Source: JAAZFF01 sp964405775 (GTDB lineage Bacteria; Verrucomicrobiota; Kiritimatiellia; RFP12; UBA3636). From it: a stretch of 64,000 bases of DNA. The position numbers were made by a program, and so were the translations under genes. Shown one piece after another: positions 35,222 to 43,959 of this stretch. The notes under the pieces were generated by a model, which was not told the origin of the DNA, searched no databases, and saw only the letters and a program-made list of their open reading frames with translations. Position 1 is the first letter of the stretch. Each line of letters opens with the position of its first letter. The DNA is taken from contig CAYOPG010000002.1 of the NCBI GenBank assembly GCA_964405775.1, positions 1 through 64,000 of the forward strand. Reading direction: 5' to 3'.

Positions 35222-37156
35222 TTGCACAAGAAAATCTACAGCATTAAGATGAGGGCGTCGCGCACCGCAGCCGATGGCTCGTTGCAGCACATTTCAGGCG
35301 CGGAGAGGATCGTGCCGGAGATGGATGTGCAATCCGTTGCGGCATCCCTGCTCGAACGGGCGCTTGAACATGCCAATGGGGAGCCCGACAGCGTCAATAT
35401 CAGGCTGGAACGGCATGACGTCCGCGACATACAATACCTAGACGCCCTGCCGGTGCGCACTATAGACTCTGCCACCCCTGAAGAAGGACTGGCCACGGTG
35501 ACAGAACTTCTGGAGGGTGCTGGCCTGCCGAGAGCGGCAGAGATCGTCGAGATGCTGAAGCAAACGCACCACATGCGCGGCGCCATGCTGTTGGATGCCG
35601 ATACGCTTGAACGGTTGGAACCGGATCCACAACGAGGCGTGCGGGCGACCAACATGGACTCCGAGGAGTCCCCATCGGTCAATTTTTCGTGTACCCGGAA
35701 GAACCACTATGCCGAGGCTGTTGTGCTGGCTACAAAAGTGGCAAATGCGCCGAACATCGTGGCCGAGCTCTGCATTTCAGACGACGCTGACTACTGCACG
35801 GGATATGTCGCTTCAAAGGAACTCGGATACGTTCGCATTACGCGCCTGAAGCATCGAGGAGATGCGCGTGGCGGGCGTATTTTCCTCTTCAGAGGCAACG
35901 CATCCTCGAAAGACGCCACCATCCAATATTTGGAACACCAGTGCGTTCTGGTTAGAGGAGTTCGCCCCCTGCCCGGCAACGATTTGCCAGTGCGACAGCG
36001 TCCGGGGCGTCTTGCTGAGATCAATAACGAGCTTGAAAAGCTAAAATTAACCAACCTTTACAGAGAAATCCACACAATAGATGGAGCCCAAGGCTCTCGT
36101 GTAATGGTAGATGGGCGCGAGATGCTGATGCTTTCCTCGAACAACTATCTAGGGTTGGCGAACGACGCACGCGTAAGGAAAGCCGCCGCCGCCGCAATAG
36201 AAAGGTATGGTGCCGGCTCCGGCGCCTCACGCCTCACTTCGGGCAGCATGATGCCACATGTTGAACTTGAAGAGCTTGTCGCTGATTTTAAAGGAACAGA
36301 GGCAGCTGTTACGTTCGCAACCGGGTACATGGCGAACGTGGGCTGCATACAGGCGCTATGCGGCGCGGAAGACACCGTGTTCAGCGACGAGCTTAACCAC
36401 GCCAGTATTATCGACGGATGCCGCCTGAGCAAGGCGGATGTGGTAATATACAGGCACAATGACATGGCCGATCTCGAGGCGAAGATACGCGCCAATCCAT
36501 GCGGGCGCGGAATTATCGTCAGTGATGGAGTTTTCAGCATGGATGGCGATGTCGTGAATTTGCCCAGGCTTCTGGAATTGGCAACACGCTACGGACTGCT
36601 CTCGGTGATAGACGAGGCTCATGCCACGGGGGTTCTTGGCGAAACGGGCCGTGGCGTATGCGAGTACTTCGGGAGTAACGCAAAACCGGACGTGATTGTT
36701 GGCACATTCAGCAAGGCTGTTGGCAGCGAGGGAGGTTTTTGTTGCGGCAGCGCCGCGGTTGTGGACTATATTCGCAACAAAGCGAGAAGCTTTATCTTTT
36801 CGACGGCGCCGTCCCCCGCCGCAGTGGCGGCATCCGCTGCCGGCCTGAAGGTGATAATGGAAGAGCCTTGGCGCATTGCAGCTCTCCACCGCAACGTAGC
36901 ACTGTTCCTCCAAGCGCTTTCGGAGCGTGGGATAAGCGCCGAATCCCACAGCGCCATCGTCCCGATAATAGTGGGCGACGAGGCAAAAGCGCTTGATGTT
37001 TCGAATGCGTTGCGGGCGCGCGGGATCCATCTCGCTGCCATCCGCTATCCCACCGTCGGGCGAGGAAAGGCGCGTTTGCGTGCGGCTATCATGGCTACGC
37101 ATTTGGAGGCGGACCTCAGCCGCGCGGCGGCTGTGATAGGGGAGCTTTTATCATGA
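35222..37156 (+). CDS. bioWF: Fused pimeloyl-CoA synthetase (BioW) and 8-amino-7-oxononanoate synthase (BioF)
   Basis: About 644 residues. The first 245 are 6-carboxyhexanoate-CoA ligase: KKIYSIKMRAS, ISGAERIV, MRGAMLL, RGVRATNMD and ELCISDDADYCTGYVAS. The rest is the PLP enzyme BioF: LMLSSNNYLGLANDARV, GAGSGASRLTSG, DEAHATGVLG and the PLP lysine in GTFSKAVGSEGG (about K498). The chain would activate pimelate and condense it with alanine to KAPA. A TTG start at 35222 is preferred because the BioW N-terminus begins here and a G-rich site precedes it; a TTG at 35186 would add 12 odd residues. Next gene overlaps by 4 bases. BioWF fusions are annotated elsewhere. Confidence 0.93.
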   Translation: MHKKIYSIKMRASRTAADGSLQHISGAERIVPEMDVQSVAASLLERALEHANGEPDSVNIRLERHDVRDIQYLDALPVRTIDSATPEEGLATVTELLEGAGLPRAAEIVEMLKQTHHMRGAMLLDADTLERLEPDPQRGVRATNMDSEESPSVNFSCTRKNHYAEAVVLATKVANAPNIVAELCISDDADYCTGYVASKELGYVRITRLKHRGDARGGRIFLFRGNASSKDATIQYLEHQCVLVRGVRPLPGNDLPVRQRPGRLAEINNELEKLKLTNLYREIHTIDGAQGSRVMVDGREMLMLSSNNYLGLANDARVRKAAAAAIERYGAGSGASRLTSGSMMPHVELEELVADFKGTEAAVTFATGYMANVGCIQALCGAEDTVFSDELNHASIIDGCRLSKADVVIYRHNDMADLEAKIRANPCGRGIIVSDGVFSMDGDVVNLPRLLELATRYGLLSVIDEAHATGVLGETGRGVCEYFGSNAKPDVIVGTFSKAVGSEGGFCCGSAAVVDYIRNKARSFIFSTAPSPAAVAASAAGLKVIMEEPWRIAALHRNVALFLQALSERGISAESHSAIVPIIVGDEAKALDVSNALRARGIHLAAIRYPTVGRGKARLRAAIMATHLEADLSRAAAVIGELLS

Positions 37157-37845
37157 GCGGCAGAATATTTTTCGTTAGCGGCATCGATACTGGCGTTGGA
37201 AAGACCGTTGCTACCGGCCTAATGGCGCGCTATCTCATTAAGCGTGGCGTGAATGTCGTGACTTTGAAGCTCGTGCAGACCGGTAACAATGGTCGTTCGG
37301 AGGACATCGAGACCCACCGCGCTATCATGGGTACCGGCATGATCCCGGAGGATGAAGAAGGGCTAACGGCGCCTCAGATTTTCCGGTTCCCGGCGTCGGC
37401 GCATTTAGCCGCGAAGCTCGAGGGAAAAACGCTTGATCTCGATAAAATACGAGAGGCGGCACACATTCTCGCCGACCGTTTCGAAATTGTGCTTGTAGAG
37501 GGGGCGGGCGGTCTAGCCGTGCCTCTGACGGAAGATCTGCTGACAGTGGATTTTGTTAGAGGCGAAGGCTGGCCTGTTATAATGGTAACCTCCGGGCGTC
37601 TTGGAAGCTTGAGCCAGACCGTGCTTGCACTGGAGGCAGTGGCGGCGCGTGGGATGCGTGTGGTGGGAACCGTTTATAACTGGGATCCCACCACTGATCC
37701 TGTTATAGACTCTGACACCCCGCGAATGATCGTCAAGCACTTGGAGCGCCTGGGCCACTCTATCTCGTTTGTCAAAGTGCCGCGTATAGGCGCAGACAAC
37801 TCGCAAGACGTTGATTTTTCAAGTTTTTTCGCAGAAATGGAGTAA
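37153..37845 (+). CDS. bioD: ATP-dependent dethiobiotin synthetase
   Basis: 230 residues. The P-loop GIDTGVGKT spans about 10-18, KLVQTG gives the DAPA-binding lysine region, and VEGAGGLAVPLTEDL is the switch motif of BioD. It carboxylates DAPA to dethiobiotin with CO2 and ATP. ATGA overlap with bioWF and a 2-base gap to bioA show a tight operon, although biochemically BioA acts before BioD. Cytoplasmic homodimer by family. Confidence 0.95.
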   Translation: MSGRIFFVSGIDTGVGKTVATGLMARYLIKRGVNVVTLKLVQTGNNGRSEDIETHRAIMGTGMIPEDEEGLTAPQIFRFPASAHLAAKLEGKTLDLDKIREAAHILADRFEIVLVEGAGGLAVPLTEDLLTVDFVRGEGWPVIMVTSGRLGSLSQTVLALEAVAARGMRVVGTVYNWDPTTDPVIDSDTPRMIVKHLERLGHSISFVKVPRIGADNSQDVDFSSFFAEME

Positions 37846-37847
37846 GA

Positions 37848-39152
37848 ATGGATACAGAGAGGCTTTTATCTATAGATCGCAAGCATTTGTGGCATCCATA
37901 CGCGTCCATTGGAAATCCTCCACCCGTAAACTTCGCTGTCTCAGCGAGCGGTACTCGTATTCGCCTCGCAGACGGCTCGGAGCTGATAGACGCGGTGTCA
38001 AGTTGGTGGACCGCGGCTCTGGGACACAACCCGCCTGAAGTTGTCGAGTCGATAAAACGTCAGTGCGACGCGATGACGCATGTGATGTTTGCGGGGTTTA
38101 CGCACCGTCCTGCCGCGGAATTGGCGGAAAGACTTCTCGCGATGATGCCGTCTGGACTTACGAAAATCTTTCTTGCAGATTCGGGTTCTATCGCCGTCGA
38201 ATGCGCGGCTAAAATGGCGGTTCAGTACCAACATGCGCTGGGGGCGCCGTGGAAGTGCAAGCTCGTGGCGCTTAAGGGTGGCTACCATGGCGACACCACC
38301 GGAACCATGGCGCTGAGCGATCCCGACGGTATGCATGTGCTTTTCCGCGGGTTGTTGCCACGCCATATCTTCGCCGAGCAGCCGAAAACCCGCTTTGACG
38401 GAGAGTGGGACGACCACGATTTCGATTCAATGCGACAAGTGCTTGATGAACATGGAGATGAGGTGTCGGCTGTCATCGTGGAGCCGATATTACAGGCAGC
38501 AAACGCGATGTGGGTGTATCATCCTGAATATCTGCGCAAACTCCGCGCTGAATGTACCCGCCGCGGCATCCTGCTGATCTGTGATGAAGTTGCGACGGGT
38601 TTCGGCCGAACTGGCAAACTCTTTGCGCATGAACATGCCGGAATCGTGCCGGACATAATGTGCTTGGGTAAGATACTGACTGGCGGCAACATGACGCTTG
38701 CAGCGACAGTAGCCTCGGAGAAAGTGGCGGCAGCGATATCGGGCGACAAGGTTGGCGACAACGAAGTCTCCGGCAGCAGTGGGGGCGCCTTCATGCACGG
38801 GCCGACTTATATGGGGAATCCGTTGGCGTGCGCTGCTGCTTGTGCAACGCTTGAAATGCTGGATAATTTTGACTGGCGGGGCGCAGTTGGTCGTATTGAG
38901 GCGGAATTCAAAGAGCAGCTTGAGGCGTACCGCGTGTTGCCGAACGTGCGAGATGTACGAGTGCTCGGCGCTGTTGGTGTGCTGGAGCTTGAGCGCATGC
39001 CATCAGCGGAACGAGTGAACAAGACAATACACGAATCGGGCGTCTGGCTCAGACCTTTTTCCAAGTTCGTTTATGCCATGCCTCCGTACATCACCACATC
39101 CGATGAAATCCGGCGCATAACCAGGGCAATGGGAGAATTGGCAGATCTGTAG
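37848..39152 (+). CDS. bioA: Adenosylmethionine-8-amino-7-oxononanoate aminotransferase
   Basis: 434-residue class III aminotransferase. The diagnostic BioA segments are HLWHPYASIGNPPPV, SSWWTAALGHNPPEV, FAGFTHRPAAELAERL, DSGSIAVECAAKMAVQY and CLGKILTGGNMTLAAT, which carries the PLP lysine. It transfers the amino group from SAM to KAPA to give DAPA. Length is normal. No bioB lies in the window, so the last sulfur-insertion step is encoded elsewhere or upstream genes are scattered. It is followed by a convergent terminator region. Confidence 0.96.
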   Translation: MDTERLLSIDRKHLWHPYASIGNPPPVNFAVSASGTRIRLADGSELIDAVSSWWTAALGHNPPEVVESIKRQCDAMTHVMFAGFTHRPAAELAERLLAMMPSGLTKIFLADSGSIAVECAAKMAVQYQHALGAPWKCKLVALKGGYHGDTTGTMALSDPDGMHVLFRGLLPRHIFAEQPKTRFDGEWDDHDFDSMRQVLDEHGDEVSAVIVEPILQAANAMWVYHPEYLRKLRAECTRRGILLICDEVATGFGRTGKLFAHEHAGIVPDIMCLGKILTGGNMTLAATVASEKVAAAISGDKVGDNEVSGSSGGAFMHGPTYMGNPLACAAACATLEMLDNFDWRGAVGRIEAEFKEQLEAYRVLPNVRDVRVLGAVGVLELERMPSAERVNKTIHESGVWLRPFSKFVYAMPPYITTSDEIRRITRAMGELADL

Positions 39153-39168
39153 TCAGTAAAGAGTGTTC

Positions 39169-39216
39169 AAAAAGGATAACAAAGAAAGTCGTAGTATCAA
39201 CTCTTTCGTTGTTATC
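39169..39216 (-). terminator. Terminator of the pseudopilin operon
   Basis: On the minus strand: 14-base stem with one mismatch (arms 39203-39216 and 39175-39188, 14-base loop) followed by CTTTTTG (complement of 39168-39174). It lies about 120 bases after the lipoprotein stop at 39336. The plus strand lacks a T-run, so it probably does not end bioA transcripts efficiently. Confidence 0.65.
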
Positions 39217-39335
39217 GGTATTTGACGATCCGCACGCAATAATGTCGAACGCCATTCTTGCGGCTCGCGCCAAACATGGCTTACAAGGGAGCCTTCCGTT
39301 CCACGAAATCTATCTTGTGGATTGCTGAAGAATCA

Positions 39336-39698
39336 CTATTGGAACTGCAAGTCTGGAACACGTGAAAGTTCTTCGATTCTCTCTTTCGATAGAGCGAACG
39401 GGTCGTTAGATTCCGCGTTTCGCGAATATTCCAGCAAATTTTCCAACTGCTGCTTCGTGTGTTCTTTTTGCCTGATGTATGAGCTGTCGATCTCTTCCGC
39501 TTCCGGTGGTATGAAAAACTCTTCGTTCTCCCACGTGTCGATTTCTATTTCTTGTAACTCTGATTCTGAAATGCTGACGGAATCAACAGTGTCTGTGCTG
39601 TCCGCAGCGTCGGGTGCATGGTGCCTATGATCTCTGCCACAGCCTGTTTGGCATAAAAGTAGACCCAGACTGGCAAAAAACCAAAAACGACTTGTCAT
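39336..39698 (-). CDS. Small putative lipoprotein, last gene of the pseudopilin operon
   Basis: 120 residues. The N-terminus MTSRFWFFASLGLLLCQTGC is a lipoprotein signal; the lipobox is loose (QTGC, Cys 20). The mature part is acidic, rich in Ser/Asp/Glu, with no recognised domain. It starts only 3 bases after the PilX-like gene's stop, so it is probably translated with the pseudopilins. It could be a pilotin-like or accessory envelope protein, but nothing in the sequence proves that. Confidence 0.65.
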   Translation of the reverse strand: MTSRFWFFASLGLLLCQTGCGRDHRHHAPDAADSTDTVDSVSISESELQEIEIDTWENEEFFIPPEAEEIDSSYIRQKEHTKQQLENLLEYSRNAESNDPFALSKERIEELSRVPDLQFQ

Positions 39699-39701
39699 AT
39701 A

Positions 39702-41075
39702 CTAGCCCTCCCACGCATCAAAAGTCATAGCCGTTTTTTTATAAGGATAATGCATGGGGCGTTTCGTCCTGAATCTTTTGTCGAAGAAGTAGGTCTTGTT
39801 GTATCCTGTCCGCGAATAGGAGGAGAAAGTGCCAACAGCGCGTCGTATATCATTGGCTATACCCCCATACACCTTAAGGTCGCCACGAAAAGGACCGGAA
39901 TCGTATCTCTCAACGCCAAAACCGCCCTTCTTGCAGAAAATGTGAGCGTAAATTTCAAGGTTGTTGGGGGCAAGCGTGGGCGTACTTTGCACCACTACGT
40001 TGTTCTGGGCAATAAGGCCGAGTTTATCTTCGGAGTCTGGGTTCTCCTCGGGATTGTCAGAATATCGTACATGGTCCGAAATTCTTATGTCGTGGTTGGC
40101 GACGAGCGACATATCCCCTGAAAATCCATCTGGAGCCAAAAGGGTTATGTCGCCAAGTTCAGTAACATTTCTCGCGCGCCAATAACCGCTGCTGGTTTTA
40201 TAGTAGTAGGTGTAGGAATAAGGTTTAACATATACTATGTTCAGTGTGTGGTTAGTGATGGATCTGCTATATACATTGCCTGCCTGCTCTCTGTTTGTCT
40301 TGTCTGTGCTCGTTATCTTCATAATCTTGCCGTCTAGCTCTATTGTCATGTTTCCCTCGAGAACAAGCCCCTTGCCAGAGCTCTCAAGTGAGGATGCTGT
40401 CTGGAGCATTTTGCCGAAGTCGACGTCCGCCATGCTTTGAATGGGGACACCGGTGCTAATGCCCTTGTCAAGAATGGGGTACGCCCCCGATTGATATTCG
40501 ATGTAATTTTGATGAGTCTCAACCGTGTCTGTAAAATGCGCAGGGCCTCGAACACGACCGTTAGAATCCAAGGCTCCCAGTCCGGTAGAGCTGAATTTCA
40601 TCAGAGGCCGGGAGTAGAACTTCCCGTCGAAGACCTCGCCCGGGATAATCCATAACCCCGACGGCGATTCCTTGTCGTACCACAGGGCGAACTGAGACCA
40701 GCTAGCGAATTGCATTCCGCGGACTGTTATGCCTCGGTTCACGTTCCGCACGGTTCCTGTGGCGTATATGTCGTAAGAATCATTAGACCCCTCAGAGAGA
40801 GTCACGTGCGCTACATAACTCCCATCCCCCAAATCTCCTTCCAAAACCGTTTCGGTCCCCATTCCGAAATTATTCTGGCCCCAAGCGGCCGCCCTCTCAA
40901 TTCCGGCTTCAGCGAGGTAGAAAGCTTGTTCGGTCCAAACTAGATTATATGATCGCTGGACACGCACTCCTGTGGCAAACAAAATGCAGGTTACGGCGGC
41001 ACTACAGAGAAAAACCACCATCATCACGACCACCAGAGTGGCGCCATTGTTTTTATCAAAGGATTTTCTATTCAT
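39702..41075 (-). CDS. PilX-like pilus assembly protein
   Basis: 457 residues. The N-terminus NNGATLVVVMMVVFLCSAAV followed by EQAFYLAEAGIERAAAW is the PilX N-terminal pattern: a hydrophobic helix, then the AxYLAEAG segment. The remaining 380 residues are a beta-rich extracellular part with tyrosine-rich stretches (PYSYTYYYKTSSGYW). ATG 41075 is secure because AAGGAG sits 6 bases upstream; an upstream in-frame start adds 25 unrelated residues. PilX-like minor pilins prime pilus assembly. It lies 19 bases after the PilW-like gene. Confidence 0.8.
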   Translation of the reverse strand: MNRKSFDKNNGATLVVVMMVVFLCSAAVTCILFATGVRVQRSYNLVWTEQAFYLAEAGIERAAAWGQNNFGMGTETVLEGDLGDGSYVAHVTLSEGSNDSYDIYATGTVRNVNRGITVRGMQFASWSQFALWYDKESPSGLWIIPGEVFDGKFYSRPLMKFSSTGLGALDSNGRVRGPAHFTDTVETHQNYIEYQSGAYPILDKGISTGVPIQSMADVDFGKMLQTASSLESSGKGLVLEGNMTIELDGKIMKITSTDKTNREQAGNVYSRSITNHTLNIVYVKPYSYTYYYKTSSGYWRARNVTELGDITLLAPDGFSGDMSLVANHDIRISDHVRYSDNPEENPDSEDKLGLIAQNNVVVQSTPTLAPNNLEIYAHIFCKKGGFGVERYDSGPFRGDLKVYGGIANDIRRAVGTFSSYSRTGYNKTYFFDKRFRTKRPMHYPYKKTAMTFDAWEG

Positions 41076-41094
41076 TACAACTCCTTTTGTGACT

Positions 41095-41622
41095 TTAGTT
41101 CCTGAACAGAACCATGGTTTCAGAATAACGTGTTGCAGTCTTGCTCCCATCCTGAGCCTGGATGGTTACCTTGATTTCCAATCCAAACGGGTTTGATGCC
41201 GGCACTCTGCTGACCTGAGCCGTTAAAACTCCGGTGGCGATGTTCTGTGATCCGGGTTCAAACGTCAATGTCCTATCTGCTTCCGAAAAAACGACTAGAT
41301 TTGTTTGAACGGGATCAGAAGCGGTAATGTATTCAATGTGCCATCCATCGTCTTCGTCATCGAGTCTGAAGGACGAGGCTACCGCGTTTCTCAGCCCCAG
41401 CCGCCCTCCACCTCCGAGGGTAATGTGTCTTAGAGCCATGTCTGCTTCATTGTCGGCATCTATAGTGGCGCTAATTTTGCGCCAATATGATGAGGTTGAA
41501 ACAAAGAAACCGATAACCATGGAGATCACCATTACCGAAATGGCCGACGCAATCAAAACCTCGGGTAAGGTAAAGCCTGAGTTGTCTGCAGCTTCTAATT
41601 TATTTTTGATTCCAATTTTCAA
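41095..41622 (-). CDS. PilW/GspJ-like minor pseudopilin
   Basis: 175 residues. Prepilin leader MKIGIKNKLEAADNSG followed by FTLPEVLIASAISVMVISMV: cleavage after Gly, then Phe +1 and Glu +5, as prepilin peptidase requires. The body has one globular domain of about 130 residues. Minor pseudopilins cap type II secretion pseudopili or type IV pili. The ATG overlaps the stop of the upstream PilV-like gene (ATGA). Confidence 0.85.
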   Translation of the reverse strand: MKIGIKNKLEAADNSGFTLPEVLIASAISVMVISMVIGFFVSTSSYWRKISATIDADNEADMALRHITLGGGGRLGLRNAVASSFRLDDEDDGWHIEYITASDPVQTNLVVFSEADRTLTFEPGSQNIATGVLTAQVSRVPASNPFGLEIKVTIQAQDGSKTATRYSETMVLFRN

Positions 41623-42047
41623 TGCAACATCCTGCTATGGGTTGTAGTCAAGGAAACGCTCTTCTCAGCCTCTCCCGGTCTGCTCCATTTTATGACCACG
41701 GTTATGTTCTTTTCTGCCCCTGGGGTGCCACCTTCAGTAACCGAATATCTGCCGTCCTCACGGAACTCCTCATCCAAACGAAATGAAGCAGGTAATGGCA
41801 AATCGTTGCCTATTGCCAGTCTCGCATCATTATATGCCAATGCTCTGAATTGCTCCATTACACCGCGGGCTGCATGAAGCCCCGCCTGCTGCTTCTCCAT
41901 TGAAAACACTGTCCGCCGTACGTAGGAGAAAGCACTGCTGAAAGCCAAAACCACGATTAATAAAATTACCGACGAAACTACCACCTCCACAAGCGTAAAA
42001 CCCGAATCTGGAGATTGAGAAGCTTTATACGCCCCGGATCTGTGCAC
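41619..42047 (-). CDS. PilV/GspI-like minor pseudopilin
   Basis: 142 residues. The prepilin sequence SPDSG then FTLVEVVVSSVILLIVVLAF is unmistakable, with Glu +5. The start is assigned to GTG 42047 because GGAGG lies 7 bases upstream (42055-42059) and gives a 17-residue leader, normal for class III-type leaders. The longer frame to 42134 would put 46 residues before the cleavage site. First gene of the pseudopilin operon PilV-PilW-PilX-lipoprotein. Confidence 0.85.
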   Translation of the reverse strand: MHRSGAYKASQSPDSGFTLVEVVVSSVILLIVVLAFSSAFSYVRRTVFSMEKQQAGLHAARGVMEQFRALAYNDARLAIGNDLPLPASFRLDEEFREDGRYSVTEGGTPGAEKNITVVIKWSRPGEAEKSVSLTTTHSRMLH

Positions 42048-42284
42048 TCTTAAGCCTCCGTGTCTAATTGTTAACACCAAAACCCTTTTAAAAGCAAAAA
42101 ATGTGCCATGCATAAAAATGCGAATGGCTCCCATACCGTATCGTGTACGACTAACGCTGCATTTTTTTCAACCAGCCACATGTCTTATGAGTTTATTCAT
42201 CAAACATGAGGGTGTCAAGCATGTCGGCGTGACAACGCACTGTATTACTTGATGGCTTCTAACTGCCAAGTATTAGGCATTAAC

Positions 42285-42300
42285 TTCTCATTAATGAGAA
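42285..42300. promoter_or_regulatory. 16-base perfect palindrome
   Basis: TTCTCATTAATGAGAA is a complete dyad with no spacer. It lies 23 bases past the stop of the small membrane protein gene and upstream of the pseudopilin operon. It looks like a binding site for a dimeric regulator, but the target is unknown. Confidence 0.35.
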
Positions 42301-42323
42301 ACCCCCACCCGTATTATTAAACG

Positions 42324-42662
42324 TTACGCACCAGCCCTTTGTTGTGTCATTTTCTTCACTACGATTGCGAGCGCGAGCAAAGCAATTGCAGAGGCAAGTC
42401 TGGCTAGGCCACCAATGACCACAAGAGGAATGGCAATCTTGGTGTATTGCTCGGAGGTGATAAATTTTAGCATGATCATGATATGCGGGACGGAGATTAA
42501 AACGCTGATGATCGAAGAAATAATAAAGGCTATGGAGATCCATATGGGTACGGAACGCCATAGTTTGCACACCGCGATAATGACGATGGTTGGCACGATC
42601 ATTATCCAAACCGCCCTTAGCACGAGCATTACGACCCACGCTATAATCAGGTTAATATCCAT
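42324..42662 (-). CDS. Small hydrophobic membrane protein
   Basis: 112 residues with three or four predicted membrane helices: about 5-30, 40-65 and 75-105 (VIIAVCKLWRS, IAFIISSIISVLISV, LVVIGGLARLASAIALLALA), ending in a basic tail KKMTQQRAGA. No family recognised. GC content and codon use look lower than the neighbours'. It stands alone between the pseudopilin operon and the gene-poor stretch to 43080. Confidence 0.55.
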   Translation of the reverse strand: MDINLIIAWVVMLVLRAVWIMIVPTIVIIAVCKLWRSVPIWISIAFIISSIISVLISVPHIMIMLKFITSEQYTKIAIPLVVIGGLARLASAIALLALAIVVKKMTQQRAGA

Positions 42663-42725
42663 TCATCTCTCCTCTTGCAGAACATGGTGATAACATGTCA
42701 GAAACAGCGAAGCTTCTTGCCTGAT

Positions 42726-42752
42726 AAAACTTGCGGCGCGTCAAGTTTTTTT
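42726..42752 (-). terminator. Hairpin terminator in the 42663-43080 gene-poor stretch
   Basis: AAAACTTG (42726-42733), 8-base loop, CAAGTTTT (42742-42749) with flanking T/A runs on both strands. On the minus strand it lies 55 bases past the end of the frameshifted small ORF at 42807-43000, which supports that ORF being transcribed. Confidence 0.55.
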
Positions 42753-42806
42753 GATTTGCAATGGTTTGCGGTCGACACCCGTTGAAATCTTTGGCGCCGT
42801 TTGCGT

Positions 42807-43000
42807 TTATGACGAAGGCCACAGCTTTTCCGGTGGGAAATAAACTTCAGCATCCAGATCACTTTCAGACGTGTTTACTACATGAAACCAACCATCCGCC
42901 ATGAACATCTCATCATACATTCCTCGGACAACCCAGAATATACGCACTCCGCCGTTCACTGCCACGAAGCAAAGTAGTGAGACGACAATAAGTTTTTCAT
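42807..43000 (-). pseudogene. Frameshifted small exported or membrane protein
   Basis: On the minus strand an ATG at 43000 with a GAGAG site upstream is followed by five A. Adding one A gives a continuous 64-codon frame starting MKKLIVVSLLCFVAVNGGV, a signal or anchor sequence, and ending DAEVYFPPEKLWPSS. As written, the ATG frame stops after 14 codons, while the long frame has no usual start at its beginning. The single-base homopolymer defect could be a sequencing error, a recent mutation or slippage control. No family recognised. The rest of 42663-43080 shows no gene. Confidence 0.4.
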
Positions 43001-43080
43001 TTACTCTCTACACTCGCGTCTCGCAGGCTGAGCCGGAGCCTTTCCTGTCAGGTTACTGAAGATGTAAGCCTACTCCTATA

Positions 43081-43707
43081 TCAGTGATTGTGCGCCGACG
43101 AACTTTCTCCGGCTTCTGCGTGGTGGGCTCCGGTTGACATGATAGCGGCATGGATACCTTCCACATAGTGCATGTAAATGACGTAGGCTTCCACGAACTC
43201 GCGGCCTGCCTCGACGCTCTCGTCTTTGTTTTTCTTCGCTTCCAGAACCTTCGCGAACTTCTCCTTGATGGCTGCCGCCATGTGGTCGCTGATCTTCGAG
43301 ATCATCTCATCGGCGGAGCCGTCGTCGAGGGCTTTGTCTGCGATGGCGACAATCGGTTCAACCTGTTCGTCCTTGATTCCGGTGTACGGTGCGCCTTCGC
43401 CCGCGCGGTGTAAGCGCACAAGGGTTTCCAAGAAGTACTGATCCGCCAGTTCCTGCACCTCGGGGTCTTTGGATCGGACCGCAACTGCTTTCGCGAATGC
43501 GGCCTTGATCTCCGCCTCATTATCTTTCTTGATCCACTTGAGGATCGGGGTCACGTCGCCCTTCTCTAGAGCCACTTTAGCTTCTGGAATGACCGGCCCG
43601 CTGGTGGTGTCACAGTGCGCTAGCGCACTCCCTACCAGAATAACAGATATTCCTGCCGCTACGATAACCGATGCTGCCGCTGCTCCGATTGCCCATTTCG
43701 TTTTCAT
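43081..43707 (-). CDS. DUF6448-family exported protein
   Basis: 208 residues. A signal peptide (about 1-30, ending SALAHCD) precedes a helical domain typical of DUF6448: AHCDTTSGPV, ILKWIKKDNEAEIKAAF, YFLETLVRLHRAGEGAPYTG and YVIYMHYVEGIHAAI. The C-terminus is His-rich (AHHAEAGESSSAHNH). Regularly spaced His, Cys and Glu suggest metal binding, but no function is established for the family. It has its own upstream region of about 250 bases shared with the divergent hypothetical gene. Confidence 0.8.
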   Translation of the reverse strand: MKTKWAIGAAAASVIVAAGISVILVGSALAHCDTTSGPVIPEAKVALEKGDVTPILKWIKKDNEAEIKAAFAKAVAVRSKDPEVQELADQYFLETLVRLHRAGEGAPYTGIKDEQVEPIVAIADKALDDGSADEMISKISDHMAAAIKEKFAKVLEAKKNKDESVEAGREFVEAYVIYMHYVEGIHAAIMSTGAHHAEAGESSSAHNH

Positions 43708-43777
43708 ACCTTGTGTCTCCTTATTAGATAACTACTCACGCAACCAGTATACAGCAGCCCGGCAGCCCAAGTCAATC

Positions 43778-43803
43778 GCTGAGATTTTACGCTGAGATTT
43801 TAC
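43778..43803. repeat. Tandem 13-base duplication
   Basis: GCTGAGATTTTAC occurs twice head to tail in the intergenic region between the DUF6448 gene and the divergent hypothetical gene. Confidence 0.8.
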
Positions 43804-43959
43804 CATGCTTTTTTCATGTTGATGAAACAATACAAAGTCCACAGCGCAGATCGTGAAAACACGCTCTCCAAAATCGGCTCGAAGTCCAAAAAAATCCAGG
43901 GTAGGAATGCCGAGCGTTTTATGATACAATCAAGGCCATAATTTTTCAGGAGATACGCC

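Noticed and set aside
39140..39330. Plus-strand open frame with a protein-like stretch after bioA
   Set aside because: No usual start codon with a ribosome site; the region is better explained by the minus-strand terminator hairpin.
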